Below, piece after piece: positions 9,295 through 19,272 of a DNA stretch of 64,000 nucleotides. Source of the DNA: Streptomyces uncialis (GTDB lineage Bacteria; Actinomycetota; Actinomycetes; Streptomycetales; Streptomycetaceae); NCBI RefSeq assembly GCF_036250755.1, contig NZ_CP109583.1, forward strand, positions 558,001-622,000. The letters run 5' to 3'. Every line of letters starts with the position of its first letter. The first letter of the stretch is position 1. The notes beneath the pieces were generated by a model that saw only the letters and a program-made list of their open reading frames with translations, ran no database searches and was not told the origin of the DNA. The translations under genes and the position numbers were made by a program.

Positions 9295-10143
9295 TCACAA
9301 GGTGGTGGGGAGCGGCGTTTCGGGGCCGGGGGCGGCGGCGCACGCCTGGTCCAGCAGCATGCGGTAGGCGGTCACGGTGAGGGTGTCGTCCCAGATGCCG
9401 GGCGGGCCGACGGGGCTGTCCCGGACCACATGGTCGGGGATCTCCTCGACATCGACCCGGTACAGGGTCAGGGCGCAGGCGCCGGTCAGCGGATGCGCCG
9501 GTCCGGCGAGCGGCGAGACCTGGATGGTGCGCAGCCCGCGCGGGGGCCCGGCCGCCGTGCGCAGGGCCTCGATCTGCTCCGCCATCACCGCCGGGGAGCC
9601 GACACGGGTGCGCAGCGCGGCCTCCGGCACCAGGGCCCAGATGCGGGCTTTGCGTGCCGCGATCCGGGCCTGCCGCTGCGCCAGGAACTCGGCGCGCCGC
9701 CACCGGGCCGCCTCCGGGGACCCGGGGAGCCGCACCCGGTCGAGGGCCTCGGTGTAGGCGGGGGTCCGCAGCAGTTCGGGAACCAGGGCGGGGTCCCAGA
9801 CCCGGATGAGGCTGGCGGCCGTCTCCACGGCCATCGTCTGCTGCTGCCACTCGTCCATGACGTCGCGCCAGGGGTGCCACCACTGCGGTGCGTTCGCCTC
9901 CGCCAGCTGGGCGAGGAACTCGGCGGTCTCCGCCTCCCCCGCACCGTAGAACCGCAGCAGCGTGCCGACCTGCCCGGCGTCCAGCGACGTCTCCGCTCCC
10001 TCGATCCGCCGCACCGTCGCCGCGTGGGACCCGAGCTCCGCAGCGGCCTGCGCGGCGGACACGCCGGCTCCTTCCCGCCGCCACTTGAGACGGGTGGCCA
10101 GCACCGCGTGCAGTACGCCCGGCCCCGATCTCGGCCTCGGCAT
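9295..10143 (-). CDS. XRE-family regulator with DUF5753 domain (WhiJ-like)
   Basis: 282 residues: an N-terminal helix-turn-helix (about residues 10-70, AAQAAAELGSHAATVRRIEGAET) followed by a DUF5753 domain. Streptomyces has dozens of these, often next to a HATPase and a small protein, as in the whiJ and abaA loci. GGAGGAGG stands ahead of the ATG at 10143. It is divergent from the HATPase gene. Probably a repressor whose activity depends on the neighbouring small proteins; this is inferred from family context. Confidence 0.85.
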   Translation of the reverse strand: MPRPRSGPGVLHAVLATRLKWRREGAGVSAAQAAAELGSHAATVRRIEGAETSLDAGQVGTLLRFYGAGEAETAEFLAQLAEANAPQWWHPWRDVMDEWQQQTMAVETAASLIRVWDPALVPELLRTPAYTEALDRVRLPGSPEAARWRRAEFLAQRQARIAARKARIWALVPEAALRTRVGSPAVMAEQIEALRTAAGPPRGLRTIQVSPLAGPAHPLTGACALTLYRVDVEEIPDHVVRDSPVGPPGIWDDTLTVTAYRMLLDQACAAAPGPETPLPTTL

Positions 10144-10228
10144 CCCGGCCTCCTCCCGGCGTGTCCGACACGGTGCGCACCCTGCCCATGGTGTACATCC
10201 TGTGCGTTGCACCTGTCGTGCGGTGCGT

Positions 10229-10244
10229 CACACAGTTGAGTGTG
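10229..10244. promoter_or_regulatory. Inverted repeat in divergent promoter of the WhiJ-like module
   Basis: CACAC-N6-GTGTG lies between the divergent HTH and HATPase genes, where autoregulation by the HTH protein would be expected. Short and imperfectly flanked, so a tentative operator only. Confidence 0.25.
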
Positions 10245-10337
10245 TCCGCAAATCCGGCGTGCCACCACGCCGCGCCCCGCCGGCCGCAGGCCGTCACGCC
10301 CGGACCGTCACCGCACCCAACCTGTGGAGCCACCTGT

Positions 10338-10778
10338 ATGACCTGCCCCGCCGCGTCCCGACCCGCCGGTATCCGGCACACCCGCATCCATCTCGACCGC
10401 TGCGCCCGCGCGTGCGGCGAGGCCCGCCGGTGGGCCAGGAACACTTTGCGTGACTGGCCGCCGCCTGACGGTTGCCTCCATGGGCGTGCGGACGAGGACA
10501 TCGTCCTGGTCGTCTCCGAGCTGGTCACCAACGCGGTGACCCATGCCGTCGGCCCGATCCGGGCGGACCTGCACCGGCACCCGGACGGCTCCATCCGGGT
10601 GGCCGTCACCGACGGCGGCCCCGCCGCCTTCACGCACCGCCCCGCGGCCGGCCCTCTCGCCGAACACGGGCGCGGCCTGGCCATCGTCGCCGCCCTCGCC
10701 GCCCGTCACGGCCGCGACACCACCCCCGCCCGGCCCTTCCGCGCCAGATCCTGGGCCGTCCTCACCCCCACCCGCTGA
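10338..10778 (+). CDS. HATPase_c_2 protein, anti-sigma-factor-like
   Basis: 146-residue GHKL-type ATP-binding protein of the SpoIIAB/RsbW-like group, with the N-box VVSELVTNAVTHA and G-box EHGRGLAIV. Streptomyces encodes many such orphan regulators beside DUF5753 HTH genes (AbaA-type). The start is ATG at 10338 with GGAG 8 nt upstream. It may bind a sigma factor or the neighbouring regulator. Confidence 0.8.
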   Translation: MTCPAASRPAGIRHTRIHLDRCARACGEARRWARNTLRDWPPPDGCLHGRADEDIVLVVSELVTNAVTHAVGPIRADLHRHPDGSIRVAVTDGGPAAFTHRPAAGPLAEHGRGLAIVAALAARHGRDTTPARPFRARSWAVLTPTR

Positions 10779-10807
10779 CACCCCACCCCGCAAGGAGCAC
10801 CGCACGG

Positions 10808-11161
10808 ATGACCCACGACGCCGTCTCCCTCCCCCGCCAGCGCCGGCACACCGCAGCCGATGTCCGCCTCGCGTTGACCGAGGTGACCGTCACCCAGACC
10901 CTGCGGCTCGCCGTGGCCGACACGGAACAGCTCGCCCGAGCAGGCCGCCAGATCGCCGCCCAGGACCCCGACACCGCCCGAGCCCACGGCTGGCGCCCCG
11001 GGACACACCTCGACCCGGCCACGGCGCTGCGCCTCCTTCTCGCCGACCGGGACCCCTCCGACCTCACCGACAACGCCCCCGAGTACGGCCTTCGCCTCAC
11101 CAGCAGCATCACCCTCGCCACCGCTGCCACCGGCGCCACTCTCTACGAAGAGACGTCATAG
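10808..11161 (+). CDS. Small conserved hypothetical protein of the WhiJ-like module
   Basis: 117 residues, Ala/Thr/Arg-rich and without a recognised domain. It follows the HATPase gene by 29 nt with AAGGAG ahead of its ATG, so it is probably co-transcribed. In related loci this place holds a DUF397-type small protein, but the DUF397 signature is not visible here. Function unknown. Confidence 0.6.
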   Translation: MTHDAVSLPRQRRHTAADVRLALTEVTVTQTLRLAVADTEQLARAGRQIAAQDPDTARAHGWRPGTHLDPATALRLLLADRDPSDLTDNAPEYGLRLTSSITLATAATGATLYEETS

Positions 11162-11173
11162 CCGTGCCGGAGT

Positions 11174-11402
11174 TCAGGCGGTGCCGCGCCGGACGTCGGC
11201 CTCAAGGCCCTGGGCCCCGGTGAACTCCTTGAAGTTCTTCAGATCGCCCCTGGCCCGACGGTGGATGAACCCGAGCTTGTCACCGTCGGTGTAGGCGGCC
11301 TTCCCTGCGGGGCGTGGTCGAGCTGGAGCATCACGTTCGTACGCGTGTCGTCGAGCCGGTGGAACGTGACCACCCCCGCCTGACGGACCTCGCCCGCCAC
11401 CG
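11174..11402 (-). pseudogene. SRPBCC/cyclase-dehydrase remnant, frameshifted
   Basis: Two adjoining frames give the C-terminal half of a polyketide-cyclase-like SRPBCC protein. The first reads VVTFHRLDDTRTNVMLQLDHAPQG; after a 1-nt frame change near 11310 the second continues DKLGFIHRRARGDLKNFKEF to a TGA at 11174. The N-terminal half is missing. A dead fragment. Confidence 0.65.
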
Positions 11403-11443
11403 TGGTCGATGAGAAGGCCGATGGCGATGCCGGTCGCATCCGC

Positions 11444-12220
11444 TCAGCCGGCCGCAGTGTTCTGTGTCGCCTCGCGTGCCTCGGTGAGGGCTCGCTGCCT
11501 GATGCTGCCGAACAACTGCGTCGTGACGGAGGCCAGGACGTCATCCCTGCCGATGGTCCACCCGTCCCCCGTGCGAACGGACAGGGCCCGGAGGGGGTCC
11601 TTGAGGGACAGGGGCGGGGCCGGTTCGCCCGGCATCACCAGGGCGACCGTACCGAAACGTTTGACCCCGCCCCCGCGGACGACCATGGCCGCGTCCCGGG
11701 CGAGGTTCGTCAGGAACATGCTCGCGATCCCGTCCAGGTCGCGGACCATCGCCGGGACGGCTGTCACCCCTTGGCCCCGCAGCAGCTTCTTGACCCCGGC
11801 CTCGAACCTGTGGGCTCCGACAACAGCACTCGGCTTGCGCGACCTGCTGCGCCTACGAGAAGGCACGACGACACCCTCAGCGCCGTACAGGACACCGGTC
11901 AGGCCCCGGAACGTCGGGCTGTAGTGGTACCACTGGTCCCCCACATCGACCTCGACGTCCCGTTCGAGTGCCGAGACAAGGTCCCCGGGAATCAGCTTCT
12001 TCCGGGCCTGCTCTGCTCCCACTCTCCTCGCACCGTCGATGATCTGCGTCAGCACCGTACGCGTCACCGACGCGGCGGCCCACACGGCCGGCCGGGAGAC
12101 GTGCATCAGGGTCACGTCCCTGAACACCGCTCTGACGAGAACGGGCTTGAACGGCGGGACACCCATGACCGAGGCAGCGTCAGGACCTATGCGCGCAGGA
12201 CGTCCGGGCTGTGCGGTCAC
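11444..12220 (-). CDS. Predicted tandem histone-fold protein (H2A-like plus H2B-like)
   Basis: 258 residues with no bacterial family I recognise. Residues 24-95 can be laid on eukaryotic H2A: PAVWAAASVTRTVLTQII matches the long central helix, and RKKLIPGDLVSALERD matches KKTRIIPRHLQLAVRND of loop 2 and helix 3. GVLYGAEGVVVP (109-120) falls where H2A has GVLPNIQSVLLP. A basic linker SRRRSRSRK (121-129) follows. Residues 138-200 then resemble H2B: VKKLLR for helix 1, AMVRDLDGIASMFLTNLARDA for the central helix, and a final VMPGE like LLPGE. The rest (220-250) is a predicted helix. The start is GTG at 12220, with ATG at 12166 as alternative. Flanked by decayed genes, but the reading frame is intact. 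The gene call is fairly safe; the fold is inference from pattern. Confidence 0.65.
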   Translation of the reverse strand: MTAQPGRPARIGPDAASVMGVPPFKPVLVRAVFRDVTLMHVSRPAVWAAASVTRTVLTQIIDGARRVGAEQARKKLIPGDLVSALERDVEVDVGDQWYHYSPTFRGLTGVLYGAEGVVVPSRRRSRSRKPSAVVGAHRFEAGVKKLLRGQGVTAVPAMVRDLDGIASMFLTNLARDAAMVVRGGGVKRFGTVALVMPGEPAPPLSLKDPLRALSVRTGDGWTIGRDDVLASVTTQLFGSIRQRALTEAREATQNTAAG

Positions 12221-12478
12221 CGGAAGAAACGCTCCCTGCTGTCGGAGTTGTCACAAGCCCGCACTTCACCACACAGACCCGCCCTCGTCCCCCATCATCC
12301 CCTGGCCAAGGGCCTGACGGGCAATCGAGCCCACCCGGCGGGAGTTCCTGGACCCGCTGGAAACGGGCGGGCGGGATGCGGACCCGGTCGCGGCGGCCGT
12401 ACGCTCCTTCGCCGCGCTCCAGGCCGCGGTGGTGGGCTCGTCCCGGAGATCGACGCGGTCAGGCGAAGCGGAGCGCTC

Positions 12479-12892
12479 CTACGGGCCGTCGGCGCCGGCG
12501 TCCTCGGCTCGCGCGGTGGCCGCCGGTTCCAGCAGGGACCAGCCGTCGATCTCCACCGCTCCCCGCTCCTCCGGCTGCCACCCACCGGCCAACGCCGCGT
12601 CGAGCAGAGCCCGGACGGCACCGGGCTCGTGCAGGTTCAGGCCCGCACCCCGGACGAAGCCCACGTCACCGGAGCCCAAAGGGGCGCCGCCCGGGACGTA
12701 CCGGCCGGGACCGGAAGCAAAGACGATACGCAGCGGCCCTCCGGTACCGGCCGGCTGCGGGGACAGGGTCAGGGTGTGGCGGCAGTCCACCGACCCGCCG
12801 TCGGCATCCATTCGGTGGGAGTGGCGCATCGACCACATGTACACGCGCCCGTTGGCGACCAGCCGGCGGGGCTTCTTCAAAGGGCGGGGCAC
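12479..12892 (-). CDS. Conserved hypothetical protein
   Basis: 137 residues from GTG at 12892 (PRPLKKPRRLVANGRVYMW). Conserved-looking segments are CRHTLTLSP and the block GLNLHEPGAVRALLDAALAGGW. I recall similar small proteins in Streptomyces genomes but know no function. The frame is open upstream to 13021, overlapping a gene remnant, and no start has a clear ribosome site. Confidence 0.5.
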   Translation of the reverse strand: MPRPLKKPRRLVANGRVYMWSMRHSHRMDADGGSVDCRHTLTLSPQPAGTGGPLRIVFASGPGRYVPGGAPLGSGDVGFVRGAGLNLHEPGAVRALLDAALAGGWQPEERGAVEIDGWSLLEPAATARAEDAGADGP

Positions 12893-12990
12893 GGAGCCGA
12901 AGGTACGCGATCTGAATGCACGGGGCACACCTGCTCCTGGCAGTGACCAAGCGTCGATGAGACGAACAGGACAGGGCGGTCGCCCAGGAT

Positions 12991-13197
12991 CTACGGCCCT
13001 GACGGACCGTACGAGCCGCACGAGTTGGCCGCCGAAAGCTCAGAAGCAAGGTCCTGTTTCGACACCATCGCCAGCGGCCACCGGCTCCCGTAGGCGTCGT
13101 CGTAGCTGCGGGACTCCGAGTGTCCGCCGTCGAGTGTGTCGTCGCCGGGGCCGCCCCGCAGGATGTCATCGCCGTCAGCCTCCGCCGCCCCGGGACT
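12991..13197 (-). pseudogene. RTX-type calcium-binding repeat remnant
   Basis: In a frame with no start codon the sequence reads DGDDILRGGPGDDTLDGG, two copies of the GGxGxDxLx nonapeptide that binds Ca2+ in hemolysin-type proteins. A tail of about 45 residues leads to a TAG at 12991. A TGA at 13198-13200 closes the frame just upstream. Probably the 3' end of a lost gene for a secreted or surface protein. Confidence 0.5.
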
Positions 13198-13400
13198 TCA
13201 GGCAACGGCGGGGCGGCGGGCGGATGCATGCTTCACGGGTTTGCCGCGGTACGACGCCGGAAGCCTGCCGCGAAGGTCAGCCTCCAACGCCGCGGCCTGG
13301 GCAGGTGATCCGACAGCGCCGCCGTGGGAACGGGGTTTTTTGACCGCTTTCGTTAGCCCGCGCCATATGTCGGAGAGATGCCTGCGGTGTTCTGCCGGTG
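13198..13400 (-). pseudogene. Possible SMI1/KNR4 N-terminal remnant
   Basis: The minus frame reads DIWRGLTKAV, then AAALEADLRGRLPASYR, which resembles the opening helices of SMI1/KNR4 immunity-type proteins (E-x-L-G-RLP-SYR). It stops after about 15 further unrelated residues. No start codon with a ribosome site was found. Confidence 0.35.
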
Positions 13401-13448
13401 GCAGAACACCGGCCGGACCGGGCTCGACGATCACTACAGTCCGGTCCC

Positions 13449-14186
13449 ATGACGACGATCACGACGCGTACGGTCGAGTACCCGGCGGACGGTCTGACGA
13501 TGATCGGGCACCTCGCGCTCCCGGCCGGTGCCGACCGTCGGCCCGCGGTGCTGCTCGGACCGGAGGGCACGGGACTCAGCGACGTCGAACGCCGCCGGGC
13601 CGACGCTCTCGCCGAACTGGGATACGTGACATTGGCCTTCGACCTGCACGGGGGGCGCTATCTGGGGGACCCCGAGGAGATGCTGGCCCGTTGCCTGCCG
13701 CTGCTCGCCGATCCCGGCCGGATGCGGGGCATCGGCCATGCGGCCCTCGACGTGTTGCGCGCCGAACCGCGGACCGACCCCGACCGGATCGCCGCCGTCG
13801 GCTACGGCACCGGGGGCGCCGTTGGGCTGGAACTCGGGCGCGACGGCGTCAGCCTGCGCGCGATCGGGACAGTCAACGCGACCACCACGGGCCGACCGGG
13901 TGAGGCGGCGCGCATCAGCTGCCCGGTGTGGGCCGGGGTCGGGTCGGAGGACCCGATCATGCCGCCCGCGCAACGGGACGCGTTCACCGCCGAGATGCAG
14001 GCCGCGGGCGTCGACTGGCGCCTCACGGTCTACGGCGGCGCCTTGCACGCCTTCCACCACCCGCCGGTCGACCACCCCGTGGTCCCCGGCGTCGGCTACC
14101 ACCCACAGCACGCGCGGCGAGCCTGGCGCGACGTGCTCGACCTGCTCGCCGAGTGCCTGCCCGTGACGGAGGATCTCGGGCCCTGA
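13449..14186 (+). CDS. Dienelactone hydrolase family protein lacking the nucleophile
   Basis: 245-residue alpha/beta hydrolase of the DLH family, which normally hydrolyses dienelactone in chlorocatechol or protoanemonin pathways. The acid (GSEDPIM) and histidine (LHAFHHP) motifs are in place. The nucleophile motif, usually GYCFGG, reads GYGTGG, so glycine replaces the catalytic cysteine. The protein may be inactive, regulatory, or use other chemistry. No linked catabolic genes are nearby. Confidence 0.8.
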   Translation: MTTITTRTVEYPADGLTMIGHLALPAGADRRPAVLLGPEGTGLSDVERRRADALAELGYVTLAFDLHGGRYLGDPEEMLARCLPLLADPGRMRGIGHAALDVLRAEPRTDPDRIAAVGYGTGGAVGLELGRDGVSLRAIGTVNATTTGRPGEAARISCPVWAGVGSEDPIMPPAQRDAFTAEMQAAGVDWRLTVYGGALHAFHHPPVDHPVVPGVGYHPQHARRAWRDVLDLLAECLPVTEDLGP

Positions 14187-14339
14187 CACAGGTGAGCAGG
14201 CCGGCGCCGGGCACTGACAGTCCCCTCCCCGCAAGTACGCACAGCAGAACCGCATCCGGGCACAGGACAGGGCAGACGCACCCCTGGCCAACGAACAGGC
14301 TTCCTTCGTTCGCATCGCTTCACGGCCCCATCGCCGCGC

Positions 14340-14975
14340 CCGGACATCGGCAGACAGACCACCCTGGCTGTGCCGACGCGCCCTGGAGGGGGAACGCCGT
14401 GCCCGGGAGCCGCCGGGAGGCCCCGGGGTCTCCCGGCTCGATACCGGCGGTCCTCCACACCGTGGCCGGCTGCGTGTACGCGGCGCCGGCGTCGAAGCCC
14501 GGGGTGTCCAGGACGGAGGCCGCGGTGAGGTCCCGGCCGGCCGGGATGCCGAGGGTCAGGACCACCAGCACCCTTTCGAGGCCGGTGATGAAGGCCGCGG
14601 CGGTCCGGGAGGGCGAGACATCGACCGAAACTCTCGATCAGCTCACAGGACCCCGACGGCACTCTCCTCGCCGTCCCTCGCCCGCCGCACGACCTCCAGG
14701 ACCTTCCACAGGGCGTCCAGCTCGAAGGCCGGAACGGTCAGCAGGCGGACCGCGGGTCTCCCGGCCTCCGGAGCGAGGACCTCGCCCCTGATGCGCCCGA
14801 TCACGCACCCGGCGATGCGGTAGGTGAGACCGGTCAGGACGTACCGGTCCGCGTCGTCCTTGTCCTCAGCGACCTCGGCCGCTCTGCCGAGAAGACGGAA
14901 GGTGTCCTCAAGGCAGGCGGCGGCCCCCGATCCAGGCCGGATCGCCGGGCATGACGCACACTCGGCCGAGCCGCT
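14340..14975 (-). pseudogene. Two unassigned coding-like remnants
   Basis: Two minus-strand stretches show strong Streptomyces codon bias but no usable start. One (about 14975-14650) reads LEDTFRLLGRAAEVAEDKDD, continues through RYVLTGLTYRIAG and ends at a TGA near 14650. The other (about 14640-14400) reads TAAAFITGLERVLVVLTLGI then VLDTPGFDAGAAYT. Both are preceded by in-frame stops. I cannot assign families; they look like pieces of degraded genes. The flanks 14187-14340 and 14975-15132 hold nothing I can name. Confidence 0.3.
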
Positions 14976-15132
14976 GCCGCTTCGTCATTGCAGCAGCATG
15001 CCTTCCTCACAGCAGGTACATACCGGGCACAGGCACCCGCCGTCACCTCAGGGGACGCGGTCCGTATCACCTCCTGAACCCGATGCTCCGAGACCAACCC
15101 CGGGAGGGGGCTGACATGCCACCGGGGCAGAG

Positions 15133-15540
15133 TCAGCAGCCGGGGCCGCCCGGCGCAGACGACGTCAGGGCGAGCGCGGCAGTCCGTATCCCGGCCTCCC
15201 ACGTCCGCCGGTCGAGCCCCCGCGTGTACCCGATGCAGCAGCCGCATCGCGGGATCAGGGAGACGAACGCCCGCTCCTCAACGGTTTCGGCTTCCGTCTC
15301 CCACCAGTCGCCCGTCGCCAGGTCGGCGGGAGCGATGTCCCCGTCGACCGGTCTCGCGGCCAGCTGGCGCAGCGCGTGGCGCCGTGCCACGCCCCGCTCA
15401 GGCAACTCGATTCCGGTCTCGGAGAGTGCTTGCTCGAACGCGTCGCGGATATCGCGGGTATCCGCGTTGCGGGGCAGCCCGGCGAGCTCGCACAGCGTGG
15501 GGGTGTCCAGCCCGGCAGCGAGTGCCTCGGCAGCGGTCAT
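15133..15540 (-). CDS. Conserved hypothetical protein (Streptomyces)
   Basis: 135 residues beginning MTAAEALAAGLDTPTLCELAGLPR, a pattern I know from small uncharacterised Streptomyces proteins. It carries a Cys cluster CGCC near residue 100. The ATG at 15540 has no strong ribosome site. No function is known, and neighbours give no clue. Confidence 0.55.
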   Translation of the reverse strand: MTAAEALAAGLDTPTLCELAGLPRNADTRDIRDAFEQALSETGIELPERGVARRHALRQLAARPVDGDIAPADLATGDWWETEAETVEERAFVSLIPRCGCCIGYTRGLDRRTWEAGIRTAALALTSSAPGGPGC

Positions 15541-15774
15541 CGGCCGCGCACCCGGGCAGCATCGAGTTCGCCGTCCACGACCCCGGCCCGCAGATGCCCT
15601 CGCGGACCACTGCCTCCACCGCGGAATGGCCGTCCGGCTCGGCAGCGAGCTGTTTGACGCTCCAGCACCGGCGGTCGGTGTGCACGGTGAACGACCGGCC
15701 CTTCGGCGGCACCCTGAGGGTCACGGGCACGTTCAGCGGCGAACGATCAGCCGCTCTCTCGGGTGAGGGTGGCC

Positions 15775-16017
15775 CTACAGGCCAGCCGAGTGCCTCGAAG
15801 ACCCCGGCGCCCCGCCACTGCCGAAACCGGTTGTGCACGGTGGACCAGGCACCGAACCGGTCCGGCACCTCCCGCCACTGCGCTCCCGAGCGGAACTTCC
15901 AGATCACGCCCTCGCACTGTGGTCCCGCAGCCGCCCGGGATACGGACCGTACTCACCCACCGGCAAATACCGCTCGACGAACCCCCACTCCTCGTCGGTC
16001 AGTTGCGCACGCGTCAT
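15775..16017 (-). pseudogene. IS5-family transposase fragment, frameshifted and truncated
   Basis: From an ATG at 16017 the frame gives the conserved start MTRAQLTDEEWGFVERYLP, then VGEYGPYPGRLRD. It shifts near 15910 into a frame giving EGVIWKFRSGAQWREVPDRF, then GAWSTVHNRFRQW. The sequence ends abruptly after about 80 residues of the DUF4096-type N-terminus; the DDE catalytic part is absent. From 15541 to 15775 a further coding-like remnant (VPVTLRVPPKGRSFTVHTD) has no assigned family. Confidence 0.8.
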
Positions 16018-16367
16018 GTGTGCTGGCCTACCAGACCCGCCCTCGGAACAAGGCCGGATGCGGCAGACTGATCACGGCTCAATACAGGCCCTGAGGTATT
16101 GGCGCGCCGGCTGGACGGTTACGGCTGCTGCTACTGGATCACCTGGTCCGGCTGTCCGACCCGGCACCTCCCTGGCCGGCCGTCCGCTACCGCCAGAGCG
16201 CGCCGGTCCCGCCTCCGTCTTGCCGCCTCCACACGCTGTGCTCGATCCAGCCGTTCAACACAGGGGCGAGATGCTCGGTGCGCACGTACGGCATGGACAC
16301 GACCTGGACGAGTCATTCCGAATACTGACGGTGTCTCCGTGCGCGCAGACATGACGTCCAAGACCGT

Positions 16368-16468
16368 TGGGTCACGAACAACCTGGACGCCCTGTGCCTG
16401 AAGATCGACGACGAGATCGGAGGTACCCGATGGCGCTTGGCAAGCCGCCGCGCCTGACGGACTCCGAA

Positions 16469-16497
<29 letters not shown>
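16368..16497 (+). pseudogene. IS982-type transposase N-terminal fragment
   Basis: The plus strand reads NNLDALCLKIDDEIGGTRWR, then after a frame change LGKPPRLTDSELAARAVAQVL. This is the typical N-terminus of IS982-family transposases, broken off before the DDE domain. Its end overlaps, antisense, the 3' end of the P-type ATPase gene. Between 16018 and 16367 I see nothing assignable. Confidence 0.65.
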
Positions 16498-19111
<2,614 letters not shown>

Positions 19112-19210
19112 GGCGGCTCCGGATGCTCTGGTTCCGGCGCCACAGGTTCTGTGACGCGGTGTGGTGACGGTCTGGCGGGGTGCTGTGGTGTTCGCGGAGC
19201 TGCCGGGCGG

Positions 19211-19249
19211 GTCACGGGGGCCGGGTCTCTGCCCTGGCCCCTCCGTGAC
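19211..19249 (-). terminator. Hairpin between phosphoketolase and ATPase genes
   Basis: GTCACGG and CCGTGAC arms enclose a GC-rich inner dyad (GGCCGGG/CCC-GGCC). It starts 23 nt after the phosphoketolase stop, without a T-run. It may terminate or attenuate transcription before the ATPase gene. Confidence 0.5.
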
Positions 19250-19272
19250 TCCGCCTCCCCCGCTCCCGGAGC

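Noticed and set aside
11402..12946. 514-codon plus-strand frame
   Set aside because: Antisense shadow of the histone-like and hypothetical genes; crosses several unrelated remnants.
16187..16294. 35-codon minus frame reading MPYVRTEHLAPVLNGWIEH
   Set aside because: Looks like the start of a plasmid or phage-type protein but is too short to support.
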